A program made the translations under genes and the position numbers. From positions 109,929-173,928 of the forward strand of contig NZ_MZMV01000008.1 of assembly GCF_002210435.1 (NCBI RefSeq): DNA of 64,000 nt, read 5' to 3'. The DNA comes from Micromonospora wenchangensis (GTDB lineage Bacteria > Actinomycetota > Actinomycetes > Mycobacteriales > Micromonosporaceae). A model generated the notes under the pieces. That model was not told where the DNA came from. It ran no database searches and saw only the letters and a list, made by a program, of their open reading frames with translations. Every line of letters begins with the position of its first letter. Within the stretch, counting starts at the first letter, position 1. Positions 16,930-27,242 of the stretch are shown here, one piece after another.

Positions 16930-18122
16930 TGGACGGAACGGCCGGCGTCAGCGGCCGGCGGGTGGCCGACGAGTCGATCCTGGACGACCCGGACGCGGTC
17001 GCCGCCCACGACCCGGGCGGCATGCTGCGCTTCACCGCCTCGGCAGGGGCCCAGGTGCGGGAGTCCGCCGCGCTGGCCGCCGAGGCCAACCTGGCGCTGC
17101 TGGAGGACGAGGGCCGCCCACGGGCGGTCGTCATCGCCGGCATCGGCACCGCCGGGCGGACCGGTGACGTGCTGGCCACGGTCGCCGGGCCGCGCTGCCC
17201 GGTACCGGTGATCCCGCACCGCAGCGCCGGGGTGCCCGGCTGGGTCGGCGCGGCCGACGTGGTGATCGCGGTCAGCGCGTCCGGCCGTAGCCCGGAGGCG
17301 TTGGGTGCCGCCGAGGCCGCGCACCGCCGCGGTGCCCGGCTGGTCGCGGTGGGCGCGCCCGACTCGCAGTTGCAGTCGGTGGCCGAACGGGCCCGCGCGC
17401 CGTTCATCCCGGTGCCCCGTCGCGCCCCGGCCCGGGCCAGCCTCTGGGCGCTCACCGTGCCGGTTCTGCTCGCCGCCCGTACCCTCGGCCTGGTGAAGGT
17501 CAACGAGGCGGATCTGGCCGAGACGGCGGCCCGGCTGGACGCCGACGCCGACCGGTGCCGGTCGGCCGCCGAGTCCTTCGTCAACCCGGCGAAGTCGCTG
17601 GCCCTCGGGCTGGCCGGGTCGATTCCGATCGTCTGGGGTTCGTCCCCGCTGGCCACCGTGGCGGCCCGCCGCTTCGGCGACACGCTGTCGGCCAACGCCC
17701 GCTACCCGGTGGTGACCGGGGCGCTCGGTGAGGCCGGCCGGGGCCGGGTCGGCCTGCTCGACGGCGTCTTCGGCGGGCTGGTGGAGTCGACGCGGGACAT
17801 CTTCGCCGACCCCGACGAGGTCGAGCCCGATCCGACCCGGCTGCGGCTGGTGCTGCTGCGCGACGGCGGCCTCAACGCCGACGAGGACACCGACGAGCCG
17901 CTGGCCGTCGAGGAGCGTCGCGCGGACGCGGTGCAGACCCTCGCCGAGCGGCGCGGGGTGCGCTGCGACGTGGTGACCGCCGAGGGCGGCTCCGCGCTGG
18001 AACGGCTCGCCTCCCTCGTCGCGGTGCCCGACTTCGCGTCGATCTATCTGGCCCTGGCACATGGGCTGGACCCGATGGCCGTTCCGGCCGTCACCGAGAT
18101 GAAGGAGCTGTCGAACCAGTGA
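16929..18122 (+). CDS. SIS-domain phosphosugar isomerase-like protein
   Basis: 397 residues with two SIS halves: VVIAGIGTAGRTGDVLATVAG and DVVIAVSASGRSPEALGAAEAAHRRGARLVAVG in the first, and SIPIVWGSSPLATVAARRFGDTLSANARYPVVTGALGEAGRG in the second. It resembles the bifunctional phosphoglucose/phosphomannose isomerase-type proteins found between manB and manA in actinobacteria. A role in hexose-phosphate metabolism is likely; activity is not proven. The next start overlaps its stop by 4 bp. Confidence 0.82.
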   Translation: MDGTAGVSGRRVADESILDDPDAVAAHDPGGMLRFTASAGAQVRESAALAAEANLALLEDEGRPRAVVIAGIGTAGRTGDVLATVAGPRCPVPVIPHRSAGVPGWVGAADVVIAVSASGRSPEALGAAEAAHRRGARLVAVGAPDSQLQSVAERARAPFIPVPRRAPARASLWALTVPVLLAARTLGLVKVNEADLAETAARLDADADRCRSAAESFVNPAKSLALGLAGSIPIVWGSSPLATVAARRFGDTLSANARYPVVTGALGEAGRGRVGLLDGVFGGLVESTRDIFADPDEVEPDPTRLRLVLLRDGGLNADEDTDEPLAVEERRADAVQTLAERRGVRCDVVTAEGGSALERLASLVAVPDFASIYLALAHGLDPMAVPAVTEMKELSNQ

Positions 18123-19126
18123 GCGCGAACGGCGGTACCAAGGCGATCATCGCCGCCCTGCTGGCGAACGTCGGTATCGCCATCACCAAGTTCATCGCCT
18201 TCCTGCTGACCAGTTCGTCGTCGATGCTGGCGGAGTCGATCCACTCGGTGGCCGACTCGGGCAACCAGGCGCTGCTGCTGCTCGGTGGCAAGCGGGCCAA
18301 GCGGGCGGCCACCCCGCAGCACCCCTTCGGGTACGGCCGGGAGCGCTACATCTACGCGTTCATCGTGTCGATCGTGCTGTTCAGCCTCGGTGGCCTGTTC
18401 GCGCTGTACGAGGCGTGGCACAAGGCGGCCGACCCGCACCCGATCACCTCGTGGCAGTGGGTGCCGGTGGCGGTGCTGCTGGCCGCGATCGTGATGGAGG
18501 GCTTCTCCTTCCGTACGGCGATCAAGGAGTCGAACCACACCCGGGGCAACCAGTCCTGGGTGAACTTCATCCGTCGGGCCAAGGCGCCGGAGCTTCCGGT
18601 GGTGCTGCTGGAGGACTTCGGCGCGCTGGTCGGCCTGGTGCTCGCGCTGTTCGGCGTGGGGATGACGCTGATCACCGGCAACGGCATGTGGGACGCCGCG
18701 GGCACCGCGATGATCGGCGTCCTACTGGTGATCATCGCGGTCGTGCTGGCGATCGAGACGAAGAGCCTGCTGCTCGGCGAGGGTGCCGACCCGGGCGACC
18801 TGGCGACGATCGAGCGGGCCGTCACCGACGGTCCCGAGGTCGAGCGGATCATCCACATGAAGACGCTCTACCTCGGCCCGGAGGAGCTGATGGTGGCCGC
18901 GAAGATCGGCGTCCCGCCGTGCGAGAGCGCCGAGGAACTGGCCCGGGGCATCAACGCGGTCGAGGCGCGTATCCGCGCGGCCGTGCCGATCGCCCGGGTG
19001 ATCTATCTGGAGCCGGACATCTACAGCGTCGCCGCGGAGCGGGCGGGCACCGGCACGGCCGCGCCGACCGCCGCGGCTCCGGCGTCGGGTGGGTCGAGTG
19101 AGGTGGCCGGGCGGGCCGGAGGCTGA
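18119..19126 (+). CDS. Cation diffusion facilitator transporter
   Basis: 335-residue CDF protein with six predicted transmembrane helices. The metal motif in helix 2 reads MLAESIHSVADSGNQ and the next block RAKRAATPQHPFGYGRERYIYAF is characteristic. A cytoplasmic C-terminal domain (about 215-310) follows, then an Ala/Gly-rich tail. The family exports Zn2+ or related divalent ions against protons. GTG 18119 overlaps the SIS gene stop (GTGA), so it is coupled in the mannose operon; why a cation exporter sits here is unclear, perhaps because manA is a zinc enzyme. Confidence 0.9.
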   Translation: MSANGGTKAIIAALLANVGIAITKFIAFLLTSSSSMLAESIHSVADSGNQALLLLGGKRAKRAATPQHPFGYGRERYIYAFIVSIVLFSLGGLFALYEAWHKAADPHPITSWQWVPVAVLLAAIVMEGFSFRTAIKESNHTRGNQSWVNFIRRAKAPELPVVLLEDFGALVGLVLALFGVGMTLITGNGMWDAAGTAMIGVLLVIIAVVLAIETKSLLLGEGADPGDLATIERAVTDGPEVERIIHMKTLYLGPEELMVAAKIGVPPCESAEELARGINAVEARIRAAVPIARVIYLEPDIYSVAAERAGTGTAAPTAAAPASGGSSEVAGRAGG

Positions 19127-19128
19127 CC

Positions 19129-20364
19129 GTGGAACTGCTGCACGGGTCGATCCGCGACTACGCCTGGGGGTCCCGCTCGGCGCTCGCCGAGTTGCAGGGG
19201 CGACCGGCGCCGACCGACGGCCCGGAGGCGGAACTGTGGCTGGGTGCCCATCCGGGCAGCCCGGCCATGGTCGACCGGGACGGCGAGCGGGTGAGCCTGA
19301 CCGACCTGCTGGTCGCCGAGCCGGACCACTGGCTCGGCGAGGAGGTGGTCGGCCGGTTCGGCACCCGGCTGCCGTTCCTGTTGAAGGTGCTCGCCGCGGA
19401 CGCCCCGCTGAGCCTCCAGGCCCACCCCGACGCCGAGCAGGCCCGCGCCGGCTACGCCGCCGAGCAGGCTGACGCCGAGCAGGCTGACGCCGAGCGGGCA
19501 GGTGACGGGCAGGCCGGTGACGGGTGGGTCGACGGGGTGGCGGGGCGGGCGCGGGGGCCGCGTAACTACGTCGATCCGTACCACAAGCCGGAGTTGCTCG
19601 TCGCGTTGACGCCGTTCGACGCGCTCTGCGGGTTCCGGGACCCGCAGGTGTCGGCGACGGCGTTGGCCGGGTTCGGCGTACCGGAGTTGTCGCCTGTGGT
19701 GGCCGCGCTGCGGGCCGGGCCGGCGGGGCTGCGGGAGGCCGTACGCGCGCTGCTGAGCTGGCCGGACGCCGACCGTGCCGGGCTGGTCGAGGCGGTGCGC
19801 ACGGCGGACGCCGCCGGGCCGGACGCGGAACTGGCCCGGGACCTGGCGGCCCGCTACCCGGCGGACCCGGGGGTGCTGGTGGCGCTGCTGCTGCACCACG
19901 TGCGGCTGACGCCGGGGGAGGCGATCTGGATGCCGGCCGGCAACCTGCACGCCTACCTGAGCGGCACCGGCGTGGAGATCATGGCGGCCAGTGACAACGT
20001 GCTGCGCGGCGGGCTGACCCCGAAGCACGTGGACGTCGACGAGTTGCTGCGGGTGCTGCGGTTCGAGGTGCTTGACGATCCGGTGCTCGTCGCCCGGCCG
20101 GTGACGCCCGGGGTGGTCTGCTGGCCGGTGCCGGTGGACGACTTCGCGCTGCACGGGGTGACGGTGGACGCGACCGGGCCGGAGGTCCGGCTGGCGCTGC
20201 CCGGTCCCCGGGTGGTGTTCTGCCACCACGGCAAGGTCGGGGTGGACGACGGGGCGGGCGCGGTGATGCTCGGCCCGGGGCAGGCCGCCGTGGGCACGGC
20301 CGCGGGCGCGGCGCTGGTCCTCTCGGGTACGGGCTCGGCGTTCGTCGCCACCTGCGGTAGCTGA
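19129..20364 (+). CDS. manA: Mannose-6-phosphate isomerase, class I
   Basis: 411-residue type I phosphomannose isomerase. Zinc ligands are visible as QAHP (Gln97, His99), Glu155 in YHKPELL and the His in MPAGNLHAYLSG. It interconverts fructose-6-phosphate and mannose-6-phosphate, supplying the mutase earlier in the operon. Residues 111-143 are a repetitive Ala/Glu/Asp/Gly insertion (AEQAD repeated) not expected in the family, placed between the two zinc-ligand segments. GTG 19129 follows the CDF stop directly. Confidence 0.92.
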   Translation: MELLHGSIRDYAWGSRSALAELQGRPAPTDGPEAELWLGAHPGSPAMVDRDGERVSLTDLLVAEPDHWLGEEVVGRFGTRLPFLLKVLAADAPLSLQAHPDAEQARAGYAAEQADAEQADAERAGDGQAGDGWVDGVAGRARGPRNYVDPYHKPELLVALTPFDALCGFRDPQVSATALAGFGVPELSPVVAALRAGPAGLREAVRALLSWPDADRAGLVEAVRTADAAGPDAELARDLAARYPADPGVLVALLLHHVRLTPGEAIWMPAGNLHAYLSGTGVEIMAASDNVLRGGLTPKHVDVDELLRVLRFEVLDDPVLVARPVTPGVVCWPVPVDDFALHGVTVDATGPEVRLALPGPRVVFCHHGKVGVDDGAGAVMLGPGQAAVGTAAGAALVLSGTGSAFVATCGS

Positions 20365-20417
20365 CCGCGCCGCGCAGCGACCTGCGCCACGCCGCAAGTC
20401 CGACTTTCCCGAATTGC

Positions 20418-20445
20418 TTGACTGATCCGTGTCTCACGGTAATCT
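20418..20445 (+). promoter_or_regulatory. Sigma-70-type promoter upstream of ahcY
   Basis: TTGACT (20418-20423), 16-base spacer, TAATCT (20440-20445). Transcription from here would give a leader of about 200 bases before ahcY. Confidence 0.6.
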
Positions 20446-20510
20446 CATGAGTACGCAGCGTTGTCGCGACGAAGGTCCGGCGGCGCGCGGGGGTAACCAA
20501 ACCGGGGGGA

Positions 20511-20570
20511 TGCACGGGGCGGCCGGCAGGTGGACGGAGGTTTCGTCCCACGCCGACCGCCCCGTGCGCT
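20511..20570 (+). ncRNA. Structured ahcY leader hairpin
   Basis: Within the predicted leader, GCACGGGGCGG and CCGCCCCGTGC form a perfect 11-bp outer stem enclosing a second imperfect stem (GTGGACG with CGTCCCAC). It does not match the SAH riboswitch pattern I know. It could be a regulatory leader or simply GC-driven folding. Confidence 0.35.
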
Positions 20571-20652
20571 GTCTCGAGGCGGCCCACAGTGCGCCGCGAG
20601 GAGGCGGGCGTAAGGTTGATGGTCGCGCAGCCATCGTTCGACAGGAGCCTTC

Positions 20653-22140
<1,488 letters not shown>

Positions 22141-22155
22141 GCACACCCCGGACGG

Positions 22156-22186
22156 AGGGGGTCGGCCACGACGTGGCCGGCCCCCT
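22156..22186 (+). terminator. Hairpin after ahcY
   Basis: AGGGGGTCGGCCACG pairs with CGTGGCCGGCCCCCT around a one-base turn (one mismatch/bulge). There is no U-tract, as is usual for high-GC actinobacterial terminators. Confidence 0.65.
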
Positions 22187-22246
22187 CACCCGTCTGCGGG
22201 TCGGGGCGGAGCCGACGGGATCAGGACAGCCGCAGGGGCGGCCGGG

Positions 22247-22405
22247 TCAGGACGGGCCGGGGCCACGGCGGGTCGGGCGGACCCAGGTCCACACGCACCA
22301 GGCGAGCCAGGCCAGGGAGACGGCCACGGCCAGCGGGCGCAGCCGCAGGGCGCTGAGGACGATCACCACCGCGAGGACGGCCAGCCACGGGCCGAAGCCC
22401 CTCAC
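22247..22405 (-). CDS. Possible small membrane protein, 52 residues
   Basis: From GTG 22405 the reading frame encodes two hydrophobic stretches (PWLAVLAVVIVLSAL and LAVAVSLAWLAWCVWTWV) and a basic Pro/Arg/Gly tail. The frame is open upstream to 22624, but that part is Pro/Arg-rich and looks non-coding. No clear ribosome-binding site. It resembles small actinobacterial membrane proteins but matches no family I know. Confidence 0.4.
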   Translation of the reverse strand: MRGFGPWLAVLAVVIVLSALRLRPLAVAVSLAWLAWCVWTWVRPTRRGPGPS

Positions 22406-22664
22406 CGGTGCCCGCCCGGCCGACGGTGGCGTAGCGCACAGGGGCCGGAAGTCCCTGGTGCGGGGGCGTGGATCGGGCGGAGGGTGGGGCTGCGGGGCGC
22501 GTCGTCCACGGGGCGTCCTGTCCTGGGGGTACGTCGAATCCTGCCACGTCGGGCGGCAGGTCGGCACCCCCTGCCGGCGGGTCCAGGCCGACCCTCCCGA
22601 CCAGGGTGAAGCTGTCAAGAACAACTTGACGGAACCCCCGATCAGGAGGAAGGTATGGCTGCCC

Positions 22665-22693
22665 TAAGTTGCCTGAGGCAAGCCTTACCACGA
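22665..22693. promoter_or_regulatory. IdeR/DtxR-like iron box before efeU
   Basis: TTGCCTGAGGCAA (22670-22682) is a perfect palindrome, and the overlapping TGAGGCAAGCCTTACCACG (22675-22693) matches the known iron-box consensus TWAGGTWAGSCTWACCTWA at its core on the reverse strand (GGTAAGGCTTGCCT). Placement just before an iron-uptake operon supports iron-dependent repression. Confidence 0.6.
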
Positions 22694-22705
22694 CACGGAG
22701 CACCG

Positions 22706-23674
22706 ATGTTCGCCACGTACCTGATCGGCCTGCGGGAGGGCCTGGAGGCGACGCTGGTCGTCAGCATCCTGGTCGCCTTCCTGGTCAAGTCGCAGCGTCG
22801 GGACCGGCTGCCGCAGGTGTGGGCCGGCGTCGGGCTCGCCGTGGCACTCTCGGTCCTGTTCGGCTGGCTGATCGAGTACACCTCGACCTCGCTGCTGGCC
22901 CGCTCCGAGGACCGGGAACTCTTCGAGGCGGTCACCTCGGTCGCCGCCGTGGTCTTCGTGACCTGGATGATCTTCTGGATGCGTCGGGCCGCCCGGACGA
23001 TCGCCGGTGAGCTGCGCGGCAAGCTGAGCGAGGCGCTCGCCGTCGGTTCCCTCGCGGTGGCCGGGATGGCGTTCCTCGCGGTGGTCCGGGAGGGCCTGGA
23101 AACCGCGCTGATCTTCTACTCGGCGGCGCAGAGCGCGACCGGCGGCACCGGCTCCGGGCCGCTGCTGGCCCTGGTCGGCGGCATCGCCACCGCCGTCGGG
23201 ATCGGCTTCCTGCTCTACCGCAGCGCCCTGCGGATCAACCTGTCGACGTTCTTCACCTGGACGGGCGCACTGCTGATCCTGGTCGCCGCCGGCATCCTCA
23301 AGTACGGCGTGCACGACTTCCAGGAGGCCGGGGTGCTGCCCGGCCTGAACGACCTGGCCTTCGACATCACCGGCGTGCTCGACCCCAACACCTGGTACGC
23401 CGCCCTGCTCGCCGGGATGTTCAACGTCACCGCCGCGCCGAGCGTGCTGGAGACGGTCGCCTGGGTCGCGTACGCCGTACCGGTGCTGGTGCTGTTCCTG
23501 CGCCGACCGGCCGCCCCGGCGAAGCCCACCCCGGCCCCCACCGACGGCCCCCCGGCCCCCACCGACGGCCCCCCGGCCACCGGCACCGACGGCCCCCCGG
23601 CCACCGCCGCCGACGCCACCGCCGCGCCGGACGGCCCCGCCGCCGCGCAGCCGGCCGGGTCGCGGCGCGTCTGA
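22706..23674 (+). CDS. efeU: Iron permease EfeU (FTR1 family)
   Basis: 322-residue membrane protein with seven predicted helices and both signature motifs REGLE (residues 10-14 and 128-132) that carry iron through the pore. The C-terminal 50 residues are a Pro/Ala/Thr tail with a repeated PTDGPPA unit. ATG 22706 gives the family N-terminus; an in-frame ATG at 22655 with a strong AGGAGGA site would add 17 residues over the operator, so I prefer 22706. It is first of efeUOB, which takes up ferrous/ferric iron and may recover it from heme. Confidence 0.93.
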   Translation: MFATYLIGLREGLEATLVVSILVAFLVKSQRRDRLPQVWAGVGLAVALSVLFGWLIEYTSTSLLARSEDRELFEAVTSVAAVVFVTWMIFWMRRAARTIAGELRGKLSEALAVGSLAVAGMAFLAVVREGLETALIFYSAAQSATGGTGSGPLLALVGGIATAVGIGFLLYRSALRINLSTFFTWTGALLILVAAGILKYGVHDFQEAGVLPGLNDLAFDITGVLDPNTWYAALLAGMFNVTAAPSVLETVAWVAYAVPVLVLFLRRPAAPAKPTPAPTDGPPAPTDGPPATGTDGPPATAADATAAPDGPAAAQPAGSRRV

Positions 23675-23705
23675 TCCACCGCCCTCTGCAAGGAGACAAG
23701 CAACG

Positions 23706-24839
23706 ATGCGTACCACCCGTTTCCTGGTGCTCGCCGCCGTCGGCGCACTCGCCGTCACCGGTGTCACCGCCTGCGGTGGCAAGGACGACCAGCCCGACGC
23801 CGGCGCCGGCAACACGGTCAAGGTGAAGGCCACCGACAGCGTGTGCGAGGTCGACGTCACCGAACTGGACGCCGGCCAGGCGACCTTCACCGTGACGAAC
23901 TCCGGCAGCAAGGTCAACGAGTTCTACGTCTACGCCGCCGGTGACCGGGTGATGGGCGAGGTGGAGAACATCGCCCCGGGGCTGAGCCGGGAGCTGCGGG
24001 TGGAACTGCCCGCCGGGACGTACGAGACGGCCTGCAAGCCCGGCATGAGCGGCCGGGGCATCCGGGGCGCGCTGAAGGTGAGCGGCACCGCCGCGACCGT
24101 CGCCCCGGACGCCGCGCTGACCGAGGCCACCGCCAGCTACCAGCGGTACGTGACCAGTCAGACCGCCGCCCTGCTGACCAAGACCGAGGAGTTCGTCACC
24201 GCGGTCAAGGCCGGCGACGTGGCGAAGGCCAAGGCCCTGTACCCGGTGGCCCGCACCTACTGGGAGCGGATCGAGCCGGTCGCGGAGAGCTTCGGCGACC
24301 TCGACCCGAAGATCGACGGGCGGGAGGAGGTCATCGAGGAGGGCATGGAGTTCACCGGCTTCCACCGGATCGAGAAGGACCTCTGGACCACCGGCGACAT
24401 CAGTAAGGACGGTCCGATCGCCGACCGGCTGCTCGTCGACGTCAAGGAGATCGTGACCCGGGCCAACGCCGAGAAGCTCACCCCGCTCCAGCTCGCCAAC
24501 GGGGCGAAGGCCCTGCTCGACGAGGTGGCCAGCGGCAAGATCACCGGCGAGGAGGAGCGGTACTCGCACACCGACCTCTGGGACTTCAACGCCAACCTGG
24601 AGGGCTCCAAGGCCGCCGTCGCCGCGCTGCGGCCGGCGCTGGAGCAGCGCGCCCCGGAGCTGGTCGCCCAGCTCGACAAGGAGTTCGCCAACGTGGAGGC
24701 GGCGCTCGGCAAGCACCGCGACGGCGACGGCTGGAAGCTGCACACCCAGTTGAGCAAGGCCGACCTCAAGGAACTGTCGGACAGCATCAACGCCCTCGCC
24801 GAGCCGGTCAGCAAGGTCGCCGCCGCCGTCGCCCGGTGA
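23706..24839 (+). CDS. efeO: Iron uptake lipoprotein EfeO (cupredoxin plus M75 domains)
   Basis: 377 residues. Lipoprotein signal with Cys23 (VTACGG), a cupredoxin-like domain (about 38-127, with Cys47 and Cys110), and an imelysin/M75 domain (about 135-377) containing HRIE (His220-Glu223), the HxxE metal motif of the family. It is thought to bind iron outside the membrane and pass it to EfeU. ATG 23706 has AAGGAGA upstream. Second gene of the efe operon. Confidence 0.93.
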   Translation: MRTTRFLVLAAVGALAVTGVTACGGKDDQPDAGAGNTVKVKATDSVCEVDVTELDAGQATFTVTNSGSKVNEFYVYAAGDRVMGEVENIAPGLSRELRVELPAGTYETACKPGMSGRGIRGALKVSGTAATVAPDAALTEATASYQRYVTSQTAALLTKTEEFVTAVKAGDVAKAKALYPVARTYWERIEPVAESFGDLDPKIDGREEVIEEGMEFTGFHRIEKDLWTTGDISKDGPIADRLLVDVKEIVTRANAEKLTPLQLANGAKALLDEVASGKITGEEERYSHTDLWDFNANLEGSKAAVAALRPALEQRAPELVAQLDKEFANVEAALGKHRDGDGWKLHTQLSKADLKELSDSINALAEPVSKVAAAVAR

Positions 24840-24891
24840 CGACGGGTCAGCACGGCCGTTGTACCGCGGCCGGTCCCTCCCAGGAGAGTCG

Positions 24892-26193
24892 ATGAGCGAG
24901 CAGAGCAGCACCGCCGGCCGGGGACGCCGCCGGCTGTCCCGGCGGCGGGCGATCACCCTCGCCGGGGTCGGGGTCGCCGGGGTGGCCGGGGTGGCCGCCG
25001 GAGCGGGCGCGCTGACCCGCGACGGCGACCGGGCCGCCGCGTACGACGGGGCCGCCGGTGCGGTGCCGTTCCACGGTGAGCACCAGGCCGGGATCACCAC
25101 CCCGGCCCAGGACCGGCTGCACTTCGTCGCCTTCGACGTGATCACCAAGGACCGGGACCGGCTGGTCGCGATGCTCCAGGAGTGGACGGCCGCCGCCGCC
25201 CGGATGACCGGCGGGAAGGACGCCGGGGTCATCGGTGCGGTCGGCGGCATGCCGGAGGCCCCGCCGGACGACACCGGCGAGGCGCTGGGCCTGCCCCCGT
25301 CGCAGCTCACCCTGACCGTCGGCTTCGGCGCGACGCTGTTCCGCGACGCGCAGGGCCGGGACCGGTTCGGCATCGCCGGTCGCCGCCCCGCCGCCCTGGC
25401 CGACCTGCCGCACTTCGCCGGGGACGCGCTGCGCCCGGAGATCTCCGGCGGCGACCTGTGCGTGCAGGCGTGCGCGAACGACCCGCAGGTGGCGGTGCAC
25501 GCCATCCGCAACCTGGCCCGGATCGGGATGGGCGTGGTTAGCGTCCGCTGGTCACAGCTCGGCTTCGGGCGTACCTCGTCGACGTCGCGGGACCAGGCGA
25601 CCCCGCGTAACCTCTTCGGGTTCAAGGACGGCACCGCCAACCTCAAGGCCGAGGACGCCGGCCTGCTCCGCGAGCAGCTCTGGGCCCAGCCCGAGGACGG
25701 TGCGGACTGGATGACCGGCGGGTCCTACCTGGTCACCCGCAAGATCCGGATGCAGATCGAGACCTGGGACCGCAGCTCGCTGGCCGAACAGGAGCAGATC
25801 GTCGGCCGGACCAAGGGCAGCGGCGCGCCGCTGGGCCGCCGGGACGAGTTCGACGAGCCGGACTTCGCCGCGAAGGGCGACGACGGCCAGCCGGTGATCG
25901 CCGTGGACTCCCACGTGCGCCTCGCCCACCCCACCCAGAACGACGGCGCCCGGCTGCTGCGCCGGGGCTACAACTACGTCGACGGGTCGGACGGGTTGGG
26001 CCGGCTCGACGCCGGGCTGTTCTTCATGGCCTACCAGCGGGACCCGCGCCGGCAGTTCGTGCCGATCCAGACCCGGCTGGCCCGCAACGACGCGATGAAC
26101 GAGTACCTGCGGCACGTCTCCAGCGGGCTGTTCGCCTGCCCGCCCGGGGTCCGCGACGCCGCCGACTGGTGGGGCCGCACCCTGTTCGGCTGA
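24892..26193 (+). CDS. efeB: Dye-decolorizing peroxidase EfeB (deferrochelatase)
   Basis: 433-residue DyP-type heme peroxidase with a Tat signal (RRLSRRRAITLAGVGVAGVAG). The distal motif GFKDGTANLK is the GxxDG signature, and the proximal heme His is likely the one in DSHVRLAHP. ATG 24892 follows CAGGAGAG. The Tat-exported enzyme oxidises substrates or releases iron from heme outside the membrane and completes efeUOB. Confidence 0.94.
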   Translation: MSEQSSTAGRGRRRLSRRRAITLAGVGVAGVAGVAAGAGALTRDGDRAAAYDGAAGAVPFHGEHQAGITTPAQDRLHFVAFDVITKDRDRLVAMLQEWTAAAARMTGGKDAGVIGAVGGMPEAPPDDTGEALGLPPSQLTLTVGFGATLFRDAQGRDRFGIAGRRPAALADLPHFAGDALRPEISGGDLCVQACANDPQVAVHAIRNLARIGMGVVSVRWSQLGFGRTSSTSRDQATPRNLFGFKDGTANLKAEDAGLLREQLWAQPEDGADWMTGGSYLVTRKIRMQIETWDRSSLAEQEQIVGRTKGSGAPLGRRDEFDEPDFAAKGDDGQPVIAVDSHVRLAHPTQNDGARLLRRGYNYVDGSDGLGRLDAGLFFMAYQRDPRRQFVPIQTRLARNDAMNEYLRHVSSGLFACPPGVRDAADWWGRTLFG

Positions 26194-26205
26194 CCGGCGT
26201 ACCGG

Positions 26206-27201
26206 TCAGGCCGGGCGGTCCGGCGACGCCGACCGGAGCACCGGCGCAGCCGGTCGTACCCCGGCCGGGGCCGGTGGGTCGGCGGCGGCCGGCGCGACGA
26301 CGGCGGGGGTGGCCGGGGCCGGGTCGGGCCAGAGGGCGGCGGTGAGCGCCCGCTGGTGGCGCAGCCGCAGCGAGCCGCGCCTGTTGCGTTCGGCCAGCAC
26401 CGCCGCCAACAGCAACGGCTCCGGTACGCCGGGCGGCGGTACCGGTGCGGTCACCGCCGCCACCTCGCGCCACAGCTCCCGGGCCAGCCGGCTGCGGTAC
26501 GGCTCGACGATCTGCTGCCCCCGGGTCAGGTACTGCCGCACCGCGAGGGCCAGCGCGTCGTCCAGCCGGGTCAGGTCCAGGGTGGCGGCCCAGCCGACCA
26601 GTGGCGCGACGATCGCCGGGGCCGGCCGCCAGGGGTGCGTGGTGCGGGTGTGCACCACCATCGTGCCGGCCACCAGGTCACCCAGCCGTCGGCCACGCGG
26701 GTCGGTCAGCATCACCGTCGCCCCGGCCACCCAGCTCAGCAGCGGCAGCACCAGCCCCGGCCACTCCACGGCCGCGCCGACCAGCGCCCGGGTCAGCGAC
26801 TGACGCCACTGCACCGGGCCGCCGTCGGCGCTGACCACCCGTAGCCCCACGGCGAGCTTGCCGGGCGTCCGGCCGTGGTTGAGGCGTTCCCAGAGCACCG
26901 GGTAGCCGACCACCACCAGCACCAGGCCCAGGGTCTCCAACGCGCCGGTCAGCGCCCGGTCCACCACCTGGTCGGGGAGCACGATCAGCACCAGCGGGGT
27001 CAGCGTCAGGGCCAGCAGCGCCGCGCAGAACAGTTGTCCGACGACGTCGATCAGCAGCGCCAGCACCCGGGAGCCGAGCCGTGCCGCCCGGACGTCCAGC
27101 GCGACGGCCTCGCCGCTGACCAGCCCCGCGTCCGCCCAGCGCCCCGCCGGGTCGACGCCGGACGGGACGGCGCCGGCCGGCACCGGTGGTTGCGCGCTCA
27201 C
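26206..27201 (-). CDS. RDD family membrane protein
   Basis: 331 residues (336 from GTG 27216). The RDD domain (about 35-185) begins AARLGSRVLALLIDVVGQ and contains WERLNHGRTPGKLAVGLRVV, with three hydrophobic stretches. The C-terminal 130 residues are Ala/Pro/Arg-rich with LARELWREVAAV. RDD proteins have been linked to ion transport or stress, but the role is unclear. It is divergent from a SpoIIM-type gene, a common pairing in actinobacteria beside the DUF58/MoxR operon. The start is uncertain because no ribosome-binding site is seen; a TAGTGT -10-like sequence lies just upstream. Confidence 0.85.
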   Translation of the reverse strand: MSAQPPVPAGAVPSGVDPAGRWADAGLVSGEAVALDVRAARLGSRVLALLIDVVGQLFCAALLALTLTPLVLIVLPDQVVDRALTGALETLGLVLVVVGYPVLWERLNHGRTPGKLAVGLRVVSADGGPVQWRQSLTRALVGAAVEWPGLVLPLLSWVAGATVMLTDPRGRRLGDLVAGTMVVHTRTTHPWRPAPAIVAPLVGWAATLDLTRLDDALALAVRQYLTRGQQIVEPYRSRLARELWREVAAVTAPVPPPGVPEPLLLAAVLAERNRRGSLRLRHQRALTAALWPDPAPATPAVVAPAAADPPAPAGVRPAAPVLRSASPDRPA

Positions 27202-27242
27202 CCGGACAGTGAACACTATGGTCGCGGGACGGGGGAGGACCA

